A DNA stretch of 7,192 nt from an uncultured Selenomonadales bacterium (GTDB taxonomy: Bacteria; Bacillota; Negativicutes; Selenomonadales; Selenomonadaceae). The position numbers were made by a program, and so were the translations under genes. The stretch lies in assembly GCA_947167555.1 (NCBI GenBank), contig CAMVIO010000098.1, forward strand, positions 1 to 7,192, written 5' to 3'. The notes under the pieces were generated by a model. The model was not told where the DNA came from and did no database searches. It saw nothing but the letters and a program-made list of their open reading frames with translations. Below are positions 1 through 6,719 of the stretch, piece by piece; the stretch's first letter is position 1; every line of letters begins with the position of its first letter.

Positions 1-2091
1 CAAAGGCTGCAGTTCATATTTTTTTACATAATATCTGCGAATCGACACAGCTTTTCTTTGCAGCGCCCGCCAATCATATACTCCTTTACTTATATCCTCT
101 TTCAAATGATAATCGGCAACAACGAGGACCGTATCATCATCAATCACCCGAAACTTTTCCCGAACAAGGGGAAAACGGCAATCCTCTTCCGCCTGTAACA
201 ATGTTTTCATATCGTCTGCAGTCAAATCCAACTCTTTTTGCATGAATTCCGTACTCAAATCGGAATGGATTTCTATGCCACGGTCAAAGTATTTTTTCAA
301 TATCTGAGCGGCAGTTTTTACACCCGGATTTATCTTCAATAAGGAATCGTCCTGCATGACAAAGCTCCATATCCTGGCATCGCTGTCACTTCCACCGCGA
401 TTGACACGACCTGCCGCCTGTAAAAGCGAAAGCAGAGAAGCCATCTCACGAAATCCTGTTTTGAAAGAAAAATCAACACCGGCTTCGACACAGGAAGTCG
501 CCACCAGTGTCCAATCATTATCCGCGTTATTATCCAAGCGCGTTTTAACATCGGCGACGATTTTGTCCCTGTCTTCCGCATTCAATGCCGTCGACAAGTG
601 CATTACTTTATTTGTCGCAAGTTCCCCGTAATATTTTTGCAGATCCGTTGCCACCACAGCGGCACTCTGCACCGTGTTCATAATCAAAAGTCGCGGCCCC
701 GGTTCGGAAATTACACGCTCAACAAGTTCTTTACGATTCAAAGGTTTCGGTTCATAGCAAAAACTAATGCGTGCTTTTTCAAACCCCATCAATCGTTTCC
801 GCATATCTTCGGAAAGTATTTGCGAAACATCACGCGACTTTTTCTTCCAGTCTTCTGCCTTCAATTCCCAAAATCTCACTAAGGAACCGGAAGCAAGTAC
901 CCAATAGCAACTCCATTCATCCGCCAGCACCTGCATCCATCGCCACGCCAGCGGCAGCAGTTTCATGGGCAAAGCCGCATGTGCCTCGTCCATAAAAAAC
1001 AAGCTTCCGGGTAGTTCATGCAGACGACGTAAAGCTGCAGGGCGATTAGACGCCAACGTTTCAAAGAAAGCGACTGCAGTCGTTACTATGATTGGAGCGC
1101 GCCACTGGGCAGTCAAGGCACGCACATCCACATCCTCGAAATCAGCTCTGTAATGAAGCTCTGCAACCACCTCTTCCTCATTTTCCCCAGGCAGCACCAA
1201 TGTTTTTCTATATGTTTCAACGGATTGCCGAATGATGTTGGTAAAAGGAAGGATCACAAATATCCGGCGAGAACCGCGACGAATTGCCTGCGCCAGCAAA
1301 TGTGCCATCACTGCCGTAGTTTTTCCAGAGCCTACCGGGCTGTCGCAAGCGACGATATCCGAAGAAATGTCTGCTTCCCGACAGGCCTGATACATATCTG
1401 CACGAAGACGGTTTCTCTCGTTGGTTTGGCTGAAACTGTGAATATACGCATCCAGCTGATGCAATCGTTCCTCTGCTCGCAAATCAGGAACTTGTTCCTC
1501 TGCCGGATACTTTTCGTAATGTCTGGCTGTATCAGAATGATCGGCATCTGCCAGGCACGAAAGCATCATGCGGAAAAATACGCCGCCGTCTCCACGCAAA
1601 TCCTCTTCTTGCGGATGCGGCTCCGCATCCGGCATAAGCTGGCAGTGAATCCGGGTTAGACTGTCTATCTGCGCGTTCACCATGCGGCGGACTTTAGAAT
1701 CGTTATCCCGAAAGAAATCTTTTTCCCTGTTTTCTTCTTCAGGAAAGTCCGGCAATCCCCGATGATGAGAATAAACAGCCGTCTGCGAAAAAAAGGAATC
1801 TCCTTCACACTTCCGAAGGCAAGCTACTCCGGCATCCACATGGTTAATAGGAAGCGTCCCACGATTATCCGTTCTATGCAACGCTTCCTGATTTTCGTCC
1901 AGTAATTTTCCCAGATCATGAATGCAGGCTGCCGTGTCCACAACGTGGATTAGCAGAGAACCGGCAAACTTTGAAAAGTGTGCCGCTTTCTCTGCATTCC
2001 GCTTCGCCGCCTTTCGGACATTATTTACATGATCTTTATAGCTTTGCGATAGGTGACCGTCGCGGGCACTATGCGCAAGATATTCTTTCAT
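1..2091 (-). CDS. cas3: CRISPR-associated nuclease/helicase Cas3, type I-C (3' end outside window)
   Basis: Cas3 is recruited by target-bound Cascade and nicks and unwinds the DNA. I translated the minus strand from 2091 to 1 and found 697 uninterrupted codons still open at the window edge, so the C-terminus is missing. An N-terminal HD nuclease domain shows His7, His58-Asp59 (CIHDLGKL), His84 (NHVDAG), His109-His110 (YSHHRGLPD) and Asp182/Asp184 (CLADADHSDTA). The SF2 helicase follows: Walker A at about 249-258 (CDSPVGSGKT), DEAH at 368-371, a LASGSL motif III-like stretch at about 399-404, VATSCVEAGVDF at about 530-541, and motif VI QAAGRVNRGG at 558-567. All the catalytic motifs I can identify are intact. 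The ATG overlaps the cas7 stop by one base (TGATG), which implies translational coupling. Family members are usually somewhat over 700 residues, so probably only the C-terminal tail is cut off. Its place after cas7 is unusual for subtype I-C, where cas3 normally comes first. Confidence 0.95.
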   Translation of the reverse strand, partial: MKEYLAHSARDGHLSQSYKDHVNNVRKAAKRNAEKAAHFSKFAGSLLIHVVDTAACIHDLGKLLDENQEALHRTDNRGTLPINHVDAGVACLRKCEGDSFFSQTAVYSHHRGLPDFPEEENREKDFFRDNDSKVRRMVNAQIDSLTRIHCQLMPDAEPHPQEEDLRGDGGVFFRMMLSCLADADHSDTARHYEKYPAEEQVPDLRAEERLHQLDAYIHSFSQTNERNRLRADMYQACREADISSDIVACDSPVGSGKTTAVMAHLLAQAIRRGSRRIFVILPFTNIIRQSVETYRKTLVLPGENEEEVVAELHYRADFEDVDVRALTAQWRAPIIVTTAVAFFETLASNRPAALRRLHELPGSLFFMDEAHAALPMKLLPLAWRWMQVLADEWSCYWVLASGSLVRFWELKAEDWKKKSRDVSQILSEDMRKRLMGFEKARISFCYEPKPLNRKELVERVISEPGPRLLIMNTVQSAAVVATDLQKYYGELATNKVMHLSTALNAEDRDKIVADVKTRLDNNADNDWTLVATSCVEAGVDFSFKTGFREMASLLSLLQAAGRVNRGGSDSDARIWSFVMQDDSLLKINPGVKTAAQILKKYFDRGIEIHSDLSTEFMQKELDLTADDMKTLLQAEEDCRFPLVREKFRVIDDDTVLVVADYHLKEDISKGVYDWRALQRKAVSIRRYYVKKYELQPL

Positions 2092-2969
2092 CACTGCACC
2101 AAGTCCACACAGCTTTCCACCCTCGCCATGAGATCTTCCGGCAACGAAGTCTTGTCTTGATAATCCGCCCAGCTATCAGACGCATCAGAAACATTGCCGA
2201 TACGCTGTGGCGTCAAGGCTTCAAACAGAAGATAATCAGGGCAGCTCCCCAAAATATTTTTGTGTTCGATATACCAAGCATGACGCAAACGTACATCCGG
2301 CCGTATGAATGAGCGGTTCAGATCATAAGCATAGGGAATAACAAGTTTCAAAAGTTCAATATCGTCTGCAGTACATCCGCTCTTATGGGCATAATTCGGG
2401 TTGACGAAGAATGGCATGCAGTAAACGCCATGCTCCACAACTCGATAGCCCAGCGGAGCCATGCCCGCGTTCTTGCCTTCCTGCACTCCCGCCTTGTTCG
2501 TATTTGTATGACGAACAATACTGATCGGAGAAATAGAAAGCCCCATGCCGACTTGGACAACACCCGTTTTGAGGTATCCTTTATCGCCGCCTTCTTCCAG
2601 GAAGGTATTGCCAAATACGCGTGCATCCCAGTATTTTTTTACAAATATGCTGTTCAGGAATTTCCCCTGATCAAAAGACTTGATATCCCCCATTTCCTTT
2701 TGGATTTCTTTCCTGTCGCGTCCTCTGGACTCTAAAATACAGTAATTATCCGGGTTATCCTTGTATTTCGCCGGCAGACTCTGGAAAAACGGTGACTCAT
2801 GTTCTCCCACCAGATCGCGAACTTTTCTCTTGAATGATACCGGGGATATCTCACCTTGCCCGTTAGGGCGCTGACGCGGATCGGATTCCCTGTCGGGATC
2901 GCCGTTTGGATTTGAATTGACTACCTCGATAACCAAAAGCCCCGTTGCACGTTTGATCTCACTGTTCAT
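2091..2969 (-). CDS. cas7c: Cascade backbone protein Cas7c (Csd2)
   Basis: Cas7c polymerises along the crRNA spacer to form the Cascade filament. The 292-residue product has the usual family length. It opens with a strand followed by VNSNPNGDPDRESDPRQR (about 17-34), the Asn-rich Csd2 signature, then SFKRKVRDLV (45-54). Further matches to the family pattern are WDARVFGNTF (114-123), VQVGMGLSISPISIVRHTNTN (138-158, split here as VQVGMGLSISPIS and IVRHTNTN), VVEHGVYCMPFFVNP (177-191) and a late RHAWYIEHKNILG segment (229-241). I chose the ATG at 2969 and not the longer frame from 3077. The extension is the cas8c 3' end read in another frame, while the chosen start has a G6 Shine-Dalgarno tract 8 nt upstream and begins directly before the conserved region. 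It overlaps the cas8c end by 11 nt and its TGA shares a base with the cas3 ATG. Confidence 0.93.
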   Translation of the reverse strand: MNSEIKRATGLLVIEVVNSNPNGDPDRESDPRQRPNGQGEISPVSFKRKVRDLVGEHESPFFQSLPAKYKDNPDNYCILESRGRDRKEIQKEMGDIKSFDQGKFLNSIFVKKYWDARVFGNTFLEEGGDKGYLKTGVVQVGMGLSISPISIVRHTNTNKAGVQEGKNAGMAPLGYRVVEHGVYCMPFFVNPNYAHKSGCTADDIELLKLVIPYAYDLNRSFIRPDVRLRHAWYIEHKNILGSCPDYLLFEALTPQRIGNVSDASDSWADYQDKTSLPEDLMARVESCVDLVQ

Positions 2970-3429
2970 TCTCTTTGCCCCCCATCTCATTTTCATTGAT
3001 ATTATCGGTATTTTCATCTTTTTGCTCCAACTTTGGATACGATGCCAGGTAACCAATAAACAGCAGCGCTTTCTCATGGTCGTTAAAGCGGTTTTTCTCG
3101 GTCAATACATCCTTCAATTGATTTGCGATCCGATTATACATGGCAAGCAGATAACCTGCAGTCGGATACTCCGAATCGTTACCGTCTTTATCCTTTCGAG
3201 AAGCTACGATACGCTTGTCCCGATTCACTTTTGCCCATGTGATATATGGATTCATGCGGCTGGCAAGCTGCGAGAACGCCTGCAGCGGCGTTTCCGATGC
3301 CGAAACGTAAAGGCCGCTTCCAATCAGCTGCGGCGGTACTTCACCTTTCCGCACTTCATGGCAGTAAAGCTCATGCAGACTGTCCGACACCTTCAGCATC
3401 TGCCCCAGCAAATACGGATACTCGTTCAT
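2959..3429 (-). CDS. cas11c: Putative small subunit Cas11c from an internal start inside cas8c
   Basis: In type I-C systems the small subunit Cas11 is known to be made from an internal translation start in the 3' part of cas8c. Here an in-frame ATG (codon 560 of cas8c, MNEYPYLLGQMLK) sits behind a Shine-Dalgarno-like AAAGGGTGAT and would give a 156-residue, largely helical protein ending with the Cas8c C-terminus. That is somewhat longer than the roughly 120-130 residues I expect; the last 20 or so residues are polar (KDENTDNINENEMGG) and may be a disordered tail. The product would line the Cascade belly and stabilise the R-loop. The start is inferred from sequence only. Confidence 0.65.
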   Translation of the reverse strand: MNEYPYLLGQMLKVSDSLHELYCHEVRKGEVPPQLIGSGLYVSASETPLQAFSQLASRMNPYITWAKVNRDKRIVASRKDKDGNDSEYPTAGYLLAMYNRIANQLKDVLTEKNRFNDHEKALLFIGYLASYPKLEQKDENTDNINENEMGGKENEQ

Positions 3430-5106
3430 GTAATCACCCTTTCTGACATCCAACCAGTAAAGCAACATTCCTATGAAGACCAATGTGTCCCGTACCTTCC
3501 AAATCACCTTATCATTCGAATCGTTTTTATTTCTTCCTTGGACGGAATTCAGCAACGGCCCGGCAAATGCCGCCATGTTTACACTGTTTTCCGCCATACG
3601 GTGCAAATCTGTCTCCCACATCATGCGGGATTCATTAAACAGCAGCTCCATGCCATGGTAACTGACGACAGGTTTGTATTTCTCACTTGCAAGTTTTCCG
3701 TCTCGTCTCCAGATATCATTCATTATATCTGCAACTTCAAAGGGAAAGGGCGTCCATAAGCCGGAAAGCGGCGGCGGCATTATCGGAAGATTATGCGATG
3801 CTTTTTGCCAGAGGTCGCTGCACCGGATGATTTCATCCGGCGTTGCGCAGCGCGTATATACAACTTTTGTTCGCGCTTTATCAATCTGCCGGATTACAAA
3901 AATCTGTATATTGCTTGGATAATGTTCCACATCGGTTTCTTTTGTTTTTGTCACATATTCTCGAAAAGACTGCGCCTCAGCCTCAAAACGTGCCTTTTGA
4001 TGTTCGGAATCCCTGTCCCTTTGGAATTGTCTTGTAAAACTCGCATGTGCCTTGGGCAATTTGGAAGGATAAACAAAGAGAATCTCTTTCCTTCCTGTAT
4101 TCACCCATGTTTTTCCCTTCATTTCCTTGGAGCCTATATATTCCAAAGCATTTTTAAGCTGTTGGCGCATTTCTGCCCCAATCGGATAGGTTTCATTTTC
4201 AGTTCGGTTATATCGATACTGGCAGCCCCATTCACGAAACATGGTACGCAGTTTAACTCTCAGCCCGCCTTCCAGCTGCACTTCCGGCATAGGCTCTTTC
4301 AAAGGCTTGAAAGGAAGACCAAATGCATCCTGCAAATCATCATCTGAACCGCCCTGCTTATTTGCGGCCTCCTGTTTTCGCCTTTCCGCCTGCAAAAGTG
4401 CATTATTGAAGCCTTTCGTAAAGCGTATTCCTATGGAAGATAATCCTTCGTCCTCTAATGAATCCTCATCAAAAATCACCGAAAGATTACCGGCATCCTC
4501 CTCTGGTGTTTTGTCTCCTTTCCCGACATAAAAGAGTATTTGCAGAGCCAAGACGACATCCGTCTTGTTTGCAAGCATTTCAAAAACTTTTTCCTCTAAA
4601 GCCCGGTGAAGAACTTCCATATCCGAAAAAGGTCTTACCGCTCGGATTAGCCGTTCAATGGGTTCAAAAGCCGCCTCATCATGTAAGAGATTCAATAATT
4701 CGGTGGGGATTTTTTCCAAACTGATACGATATTTCTTGGAAAATTTCTTGCTCCAGTTATTAAGCAGGCACCATGATTTGACGACTGACAGGTCGTCCAG
4801 TCCCTGCCCATTATTTTTCAAAAAATTTGTCAATGCCTTGCTGGGTTCTTCATCTTGAATCCGATAAAGCGGAGCCAAATTCATCGCAGGAAACGTTCCC
4901 TGATTATTGCCGTATTTTCTTATATGACTTCCCACTTGCGGCAGGACGCTTTCCAACCGTTCCACTTTGCCGTCAGACAATACGATGCGGACGCAGGGCG
5001 CCTTTGACGTGATTTTCGGGATTGTCTTATACTCCCGATACCATGTATCTGTATCTATATTTTCCTCACGCATCGCCACAGACAATTGATGCAGTTCGTT
5101 AATCAT
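2959..5106 (-). CDS. cas8c: Cascade large subunit Cas8c (Csd1), divergent and long
   Basis: Cas8c recognises the PAM and anchors the 5' end of the crRNA in type I-C Cascade. The product is 715 residues, longer than most Csd1 proteins I know (roughly 570-650). Identification rests mainly on position between cas5c and cas7c and on the C-terminal third, where helical sequence such as FIGMLLYWLDVRKGDYMNEYPYLLG (split: FIGMLLYWLD at 544-553, then YMNEYPYLLG from 559) and YLLAMYNRI resembles the Csd1 C-terminus. The N-terminal and middle parts are divergent: I do not see the common SFN..AF.SYG motif. A charged low-complexity linker lies near 240-262, and an ILFVYPS...IQIFVIRQIDKARTKVVY segment spans about 342-417. 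The ATG overlaps the cas5c stop as ATGA, with AAAGGAGAG about 10 nt upstream. An in-frame internal ATG at codon 560 probably yields Cas11c. Confidence 0.87.
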   Translation of the reverse strand: MINELHQLSVAMREENIDTDTWYREYKTIPKITSKAPCVRIVLSDGKVERLESVLPQVGSHIRKYGNNQGTFPAMNLAPLYRIQDEEPSKALTNFLKNNGQGLDDLSVVKSWCLLNNWSKKFSKKYRISLEKIPTELLNLLHDEAAFEPIERLIRAVRPFSDMEVLHRALEEKVFEMLANKTDVVLALQILFYVGKGDKTPEEDAGNLSVIFDEDSLEDEGLSSIGIRFTKGFNNALLQAERRKQEAANKQGGSDDDLQDAFGLPFKPLKEPMPEVQLEGGLRVKLRTMFREWGCQYRYNRTENETYPIGAEMRQQLKNALEYIGSKEMKGKTWVNTGRKEILFVYPSKLPKAHASFTRQFQRDRDSEHQKARFEAEAQSFREYVTKTKETDVEHYPSNIQIFVIRQIDKARTKVVYTRCATPDEIIRCSDLWQKASHNLPIMPPPLSGLWTPFPFEVADIMNDIWRRDGKLASEKYKPVVSYHGMELLFNESRMMWETDLHRMAENSVNMAAFAGPLLNSVQGRNKNDSNDKVIWKVRDTLVFIGMLLYWLDVRKGDYMNEYPYLLGQMLKVSDSLHELYCHEVRKGEVPPQLIGSGLYVSASETPLQAFSQLASRMNPYITWAKVNRDKRIVASRKDKDGNDSEYPTAGYLLAMYNRIANQLKDVLTEKNRFNDHEKALLFIGYLASYPKLEQKDENTDNINENEMGGKENEQ
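3430..3444 (-). promoter_or_regulatory. Internal ribosome binding site for cas11c
   Basis: The minus strand reads AGAAAGGGTGATTAC directly before the in-frame ATG at 3429. GGTGAT is fully complementary to the 16S rRNA 3' end (ATCACC), and the AAAGG before it strengthens the match. It lies inside the cas8c reading frame (codons RKGDY), exactly where family knowledge places the internal start. Confidence 0.6.
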
Positions 5107-5774
5107 ACGGATTCATCTCTCCTTTCCGGGTAAACCAGTGTCCCGTTATGGATGATGATGTCTGTATCATATACTGCCTGATACTCCGACTTGTATCCTT
5201 TGGGAAATACATTCCGCAGCATCGATGGGATTTTGATGTCCGACATGTCTGTACAGACTTTCGTTGTTTCACGAAACAGACCAAAATACGAAGGAGTAAA
5301 TTCTTTCCACCCTAAACACAGGCTGGCATAGGACTGGCCTCTCTTTAGCCTGCGGTTAAAGATTGCTTGGTACGCATGGCCTGGCGCAGTCGTTTTGCTA
5401 TCCCATTCTCTTGCATTTGGCGGTAGATTGTCTTTTCTGAAGTTTGGACGCGCCACCGCATAGAGCCGATAACAAACATCCACCAATACTGTCGCATAAA
5501 ACTGGTAATTAGTGTCCTTTTTTATGCTGTCAGGCTTTCGAAGCGGTCCGCCATAATTGGTAACATAATTGTGCCATTGGATCGGTGCACAAATCTCAAC
5601 CTTCTGCGGCACGATTTCCACCGCTTCTCCCCAAAGCACAGCCTCAAACATCGCCTTCACTGCCGAATAGGTGGGAGCAGGATAACTCACAGGACTGTCG
5701 CCGCTGTCAGGACGGCTGAAAAGCGCCGTTGCTCCTGCAATCTCCATTTGGACAGGATAATCAAATTGTGCCAT
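5103..5774 (-). CDS. cas5c: Cas5c (Cas5d), crRNA-handle binding and presumed pre-crRNA endoribonuclease
   Basis: In type I-C there is no Cas6; Cas5c cleaves the repeat and stays bound to the 5' handle. The 223-residue product shows the Cas5 pattern SYPAPTYSAVKAMFEAVLWGE (two parts: SYPAPTYSAVK at 30-40, MFEAVLWGE at 42-50), then PIQWHNYVTNYGG (64-76), HAYQAIFNRRLKRGQSY (133-149), CLGWKEFTPSYFGL (153-166) and a C-terminal LVYPE. It is the first gene of the operon; its stop overlaps the cas8c ATG as ATGA. The start has GGTGA 5 nt upstream; another ATG 10 nt further up is out of frame. Aligned by eye with the Bacillus halodurans enzyme, the catalytic Tyr46 position is Leu47, and the Lys116-His117 pair has no clear equivalent; His133 and Tyr135 are the nearest candidates. 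Gene identity is secure, but the catalytic mechanism is uncertain. Confidence 0.93.
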   Translation of the reverse strand: MAQFDYPVQMEIAGATALFSRPDSGDSPVSYPAPTYSAVKAMFEAVLWGEAVEIVPQKVEICAPIQWHNYVTNYGGPLRKPDSIKKDTNYQFYATVLVDVCYRLYAVARPNFRKDNLPPNAREWDSKTTAPGHAYQAIFNRRLKRGQSYASLCLGWKEFTPSYFGLFRETTKVCTDMSDIKIPSMLRNVFPKGYKSEYQAVYDTDIIIHNGTLVYPERRDESV

Positions 5775-5823
5775 ACTTCACCATCCAATCTGCAATTGAT
5801 TCTTTCTCGGAACTTACAATCAA

Positions 5824-5843
5824 CCTAGAAAAGCCTAGAAAAG
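5824..5843. repeat. Perfect 10-bp tandem direct repeat
   Basis: CCTAGAAAAG occurs twice without a gap at 5824-5833 and 5834-5843, about 50-70 bp upstream of the cas5c ATG. Each unit contains the palindrome CTAG. It could be a double binding site in the leader of the cas operon, but no known regulator is recognised. Confidence 0.8.
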
Positions 5844-5849
5844 TTACGC

Positions 5850-5873
5850 TACATATTTCATAAGCAATATGTA
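5850..5873. repeat. Perfect inverted repeat, operator-like
   Basis: TACATATT at 5850-5857 and AATATGTA at 5866-5873 are perfect 8-bp arms around an 8-nt spacer (TCATAAGC). It lies just downstream of the -10-like sequence for cas5c, where a repressor would block initiation. The arms are AT-only apart from one C/G pair, so a protein-binding site is more plausible than a stable RNA hairpin. Confidence 0.65.
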
Positions 5874-5896
5874 TTTTTTATAATATTCGTTTTGTA

Positions 5897-5915
5897 TTAA
5901 GAAATTCCTTCTCAA
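5897..5915. repeat. Imperfect inverted repeat upstream of the promoter-like sequence
   Basis: TTAAGAA (5897-5903) and TTCTCAA (5909-5915) form 7-bp arms with one mismatch around ATTCC. It covers the place where a -35 element of the cas promoter would fall. It may be chance in AT-rich DNA. Confidence 0.35.
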
Positions 5916-5952
5916 TAATTAGCTGCGCCACAAAAGCTTGGAAAACTACATA

Positions 5953-6169
5953 CTAAACACGCGTAAATAATCTATACAAAAAGGAGAACCCCAAAACGTC
6001 GCGCTCTCTTCGCCAGGTAAAATGTCCGGGCTTTATGGGTTCATTCACGTTCTGTCCCCATTGCGTGCAAAATTGTTTCAGGCTTCTGCGTCCTATCCAA
6101 GCCGTCTTCTCCCGACGCTTTCTGGAGGCAAAGAGAAACGAGACGCCTGAAGTCCTCCTTCTTGCCGAA
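5953..6169. other. Non-coding or decayed island open in several frames
   Basis: Between the DIP1984-like gene and the AT-rich cas leader lies a stretch of visibly higher GC. On the minus strand a frame runs open from 6189 to a TAG at 5953 (78 codons, Arg-rich, with CTQWGQNVNEPIKPGHFTW) but has no ATG; its only GTG is late. On the plus strand a frame is open from 5957 to 6193 with four cysteines (KCPG, FCPHCVQNC), and a second plus frame could start at the ATG at 6022. None has a convincing ribosome binding site and start together. Several small inverted repeats occur (for example GGCTT/AAGCC). I recognise no family. It may be a dispersed intergenic repeat or a gene remnant. Confidence 0.4.
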
Positions 6170-6674
6170 TTAAATTTCCACCATCGTTTCTAAATCGAGG
6201 CGGTCTATTTTCGCCGAAAGTTTCTCGGCGTCACTTGCAAGCTTTTTGGCTCGTTCTGCGTACTTGGCAATATCATACGTCGTAACATCCACAAGTTGAG
6301 CGCCATCTGAGCCATAACCGCCACGTTCACGATGTTTTGGATTCTTCTCTCCTAACGCTTTGCAATAACTTGCTTCTCTACGCAAGAGAATGGATTTCTC
6401 CACCATGGATGCAATATCCTCCGTCTCAGACGCGGCCATTACCATTCCTACATTAGCGAGGCGTATTGCAGCACCCACTAAGAGAAGTCTTTCAATACAG
6501 GAGTCTATTTTTTCCTGTCAGCTCGTCAACGGAAACATCAATAAAATCGTTCGGGTCTTCACCCGGCATGATGGTCACAACTGCAACCTTCTCTCTTTTC
6601 TCGGCGAGCGCTGTTAAAGTCTTGCCCAACCGAGCCTTAAGTACCCGTGCATCCTTCAAATTCATTTTTTCCAT
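6170..6674 (-). pseudogene. DIP1984-like protein gene, split by a one-base frameshift
   Basis: The first frame starts at ATG 6674 (MEKMNLKDARVLKARL), with GAGGGGG 8 nt upstream, and stops at 6492 after 60 residues. The second frame resumes at the A6 tract (6513-6508) and runs to the TAA at 6170. Dropping one A joins them into a 167-residue protein: helical N-terminus, DFIDVSVDELTGK-IDSCIERLL across the junction, then IRLAN, and a C-terminal TYDIAKYAERAKKLASDAEK stretch ending KIDRLDLETMVEI. This architecture and length (about 150-165) fit the DIP1984/septicolysin-like family, whose biochemical role is not established. The downstream frame is blocked by a TGA at 6520-6518, so the shift must lie within about 25 nt containing the A tract. 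It may be a true pseudogene, a homopolymer sequencing error or, less likely, slippage. The family call is by pattern memory. Confidence 0.6.
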
Positions 6675-6719
6675 AAAGATAACCCCCTCATAAAACGTAT
6701 AGGTTAGCGGCATAAACAT

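Larger units (their letters stand above)
5775..5952 (-). promoter_or_regulatory. AT-rich leader/promoter region of the cas operon
   Basis: No reading frame of interest lies here. This is the only sizeable non-coding stretch before cas5c, so it should hold the operon promoter. A -10-like TATTATAAA lies at 5885-5877 on the minus strand, but the possible -35 (TTTCTT, about 5904-5899) is poor, so the exact promoter is uncertain. The predicted transcript start would fall near 5870, inside the palindrome at 5850-5873. The untranslated leader would then be about 95 nt and would include the tandem repeat at 5824-5843. I see no terminator. Confidence 0.4.

Noticed and set aside
1153..1659. Plus-strand frame of 168 codons opposite cas3
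   Set aside because: It runs antisense to the conserved Cas3 HD and helicase motifs, which are intact on the minus strand.
2970..3077. 36-residue N-terminal extension of Cas7c
   Set aside because: It is the cas8c 3' end read in another frame; the ATG at 2969 has a proper Shine-Dalgarno and precedes the conserved Csd2 start.
2917..4347. Long plus-strand reading frames (2917-3759, 3793-4347) opposite cas7/cas8c
   Set aside because: They are antisense to well-supported cas genes, lack ribosome binding sites and have low-quality, Cys/His/Phe-rich composition typical of shadow frames.
5998..6014. GTCGCGCTCTCTTCGCC on the plus strand, resembling the 5' half of a type I-C repeat
   Set aside because: The following bases do not continue into the stem and GTGGATTGAAA end, it is single-copy, and it faces the opposite strand from the half-repeat at 6720-6743.
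5775..6169. CRISPR array or tracr-like RNA in the gap upstream of cas5c
   Set aside because: There are no regularly spaced repeats of 28-37 bp; only short palindromes and one 10-bp tandem duplication occur.
5953..6169. Rho-independent terminator after the DIP1984-like gene
   Set aside because: The minus strand has a T5 run after TTCTCC near 5982-5978, but the preceding stem is only about 4 bp with a long loop, which is too weak to call.
6507..6513. Programmed -1 frameshifting at A AAA AAT
   Set aside because: The -1 frame reads TAG immediately after the slip; rejoining the two gene parts needs a +1 (or -2) shift.
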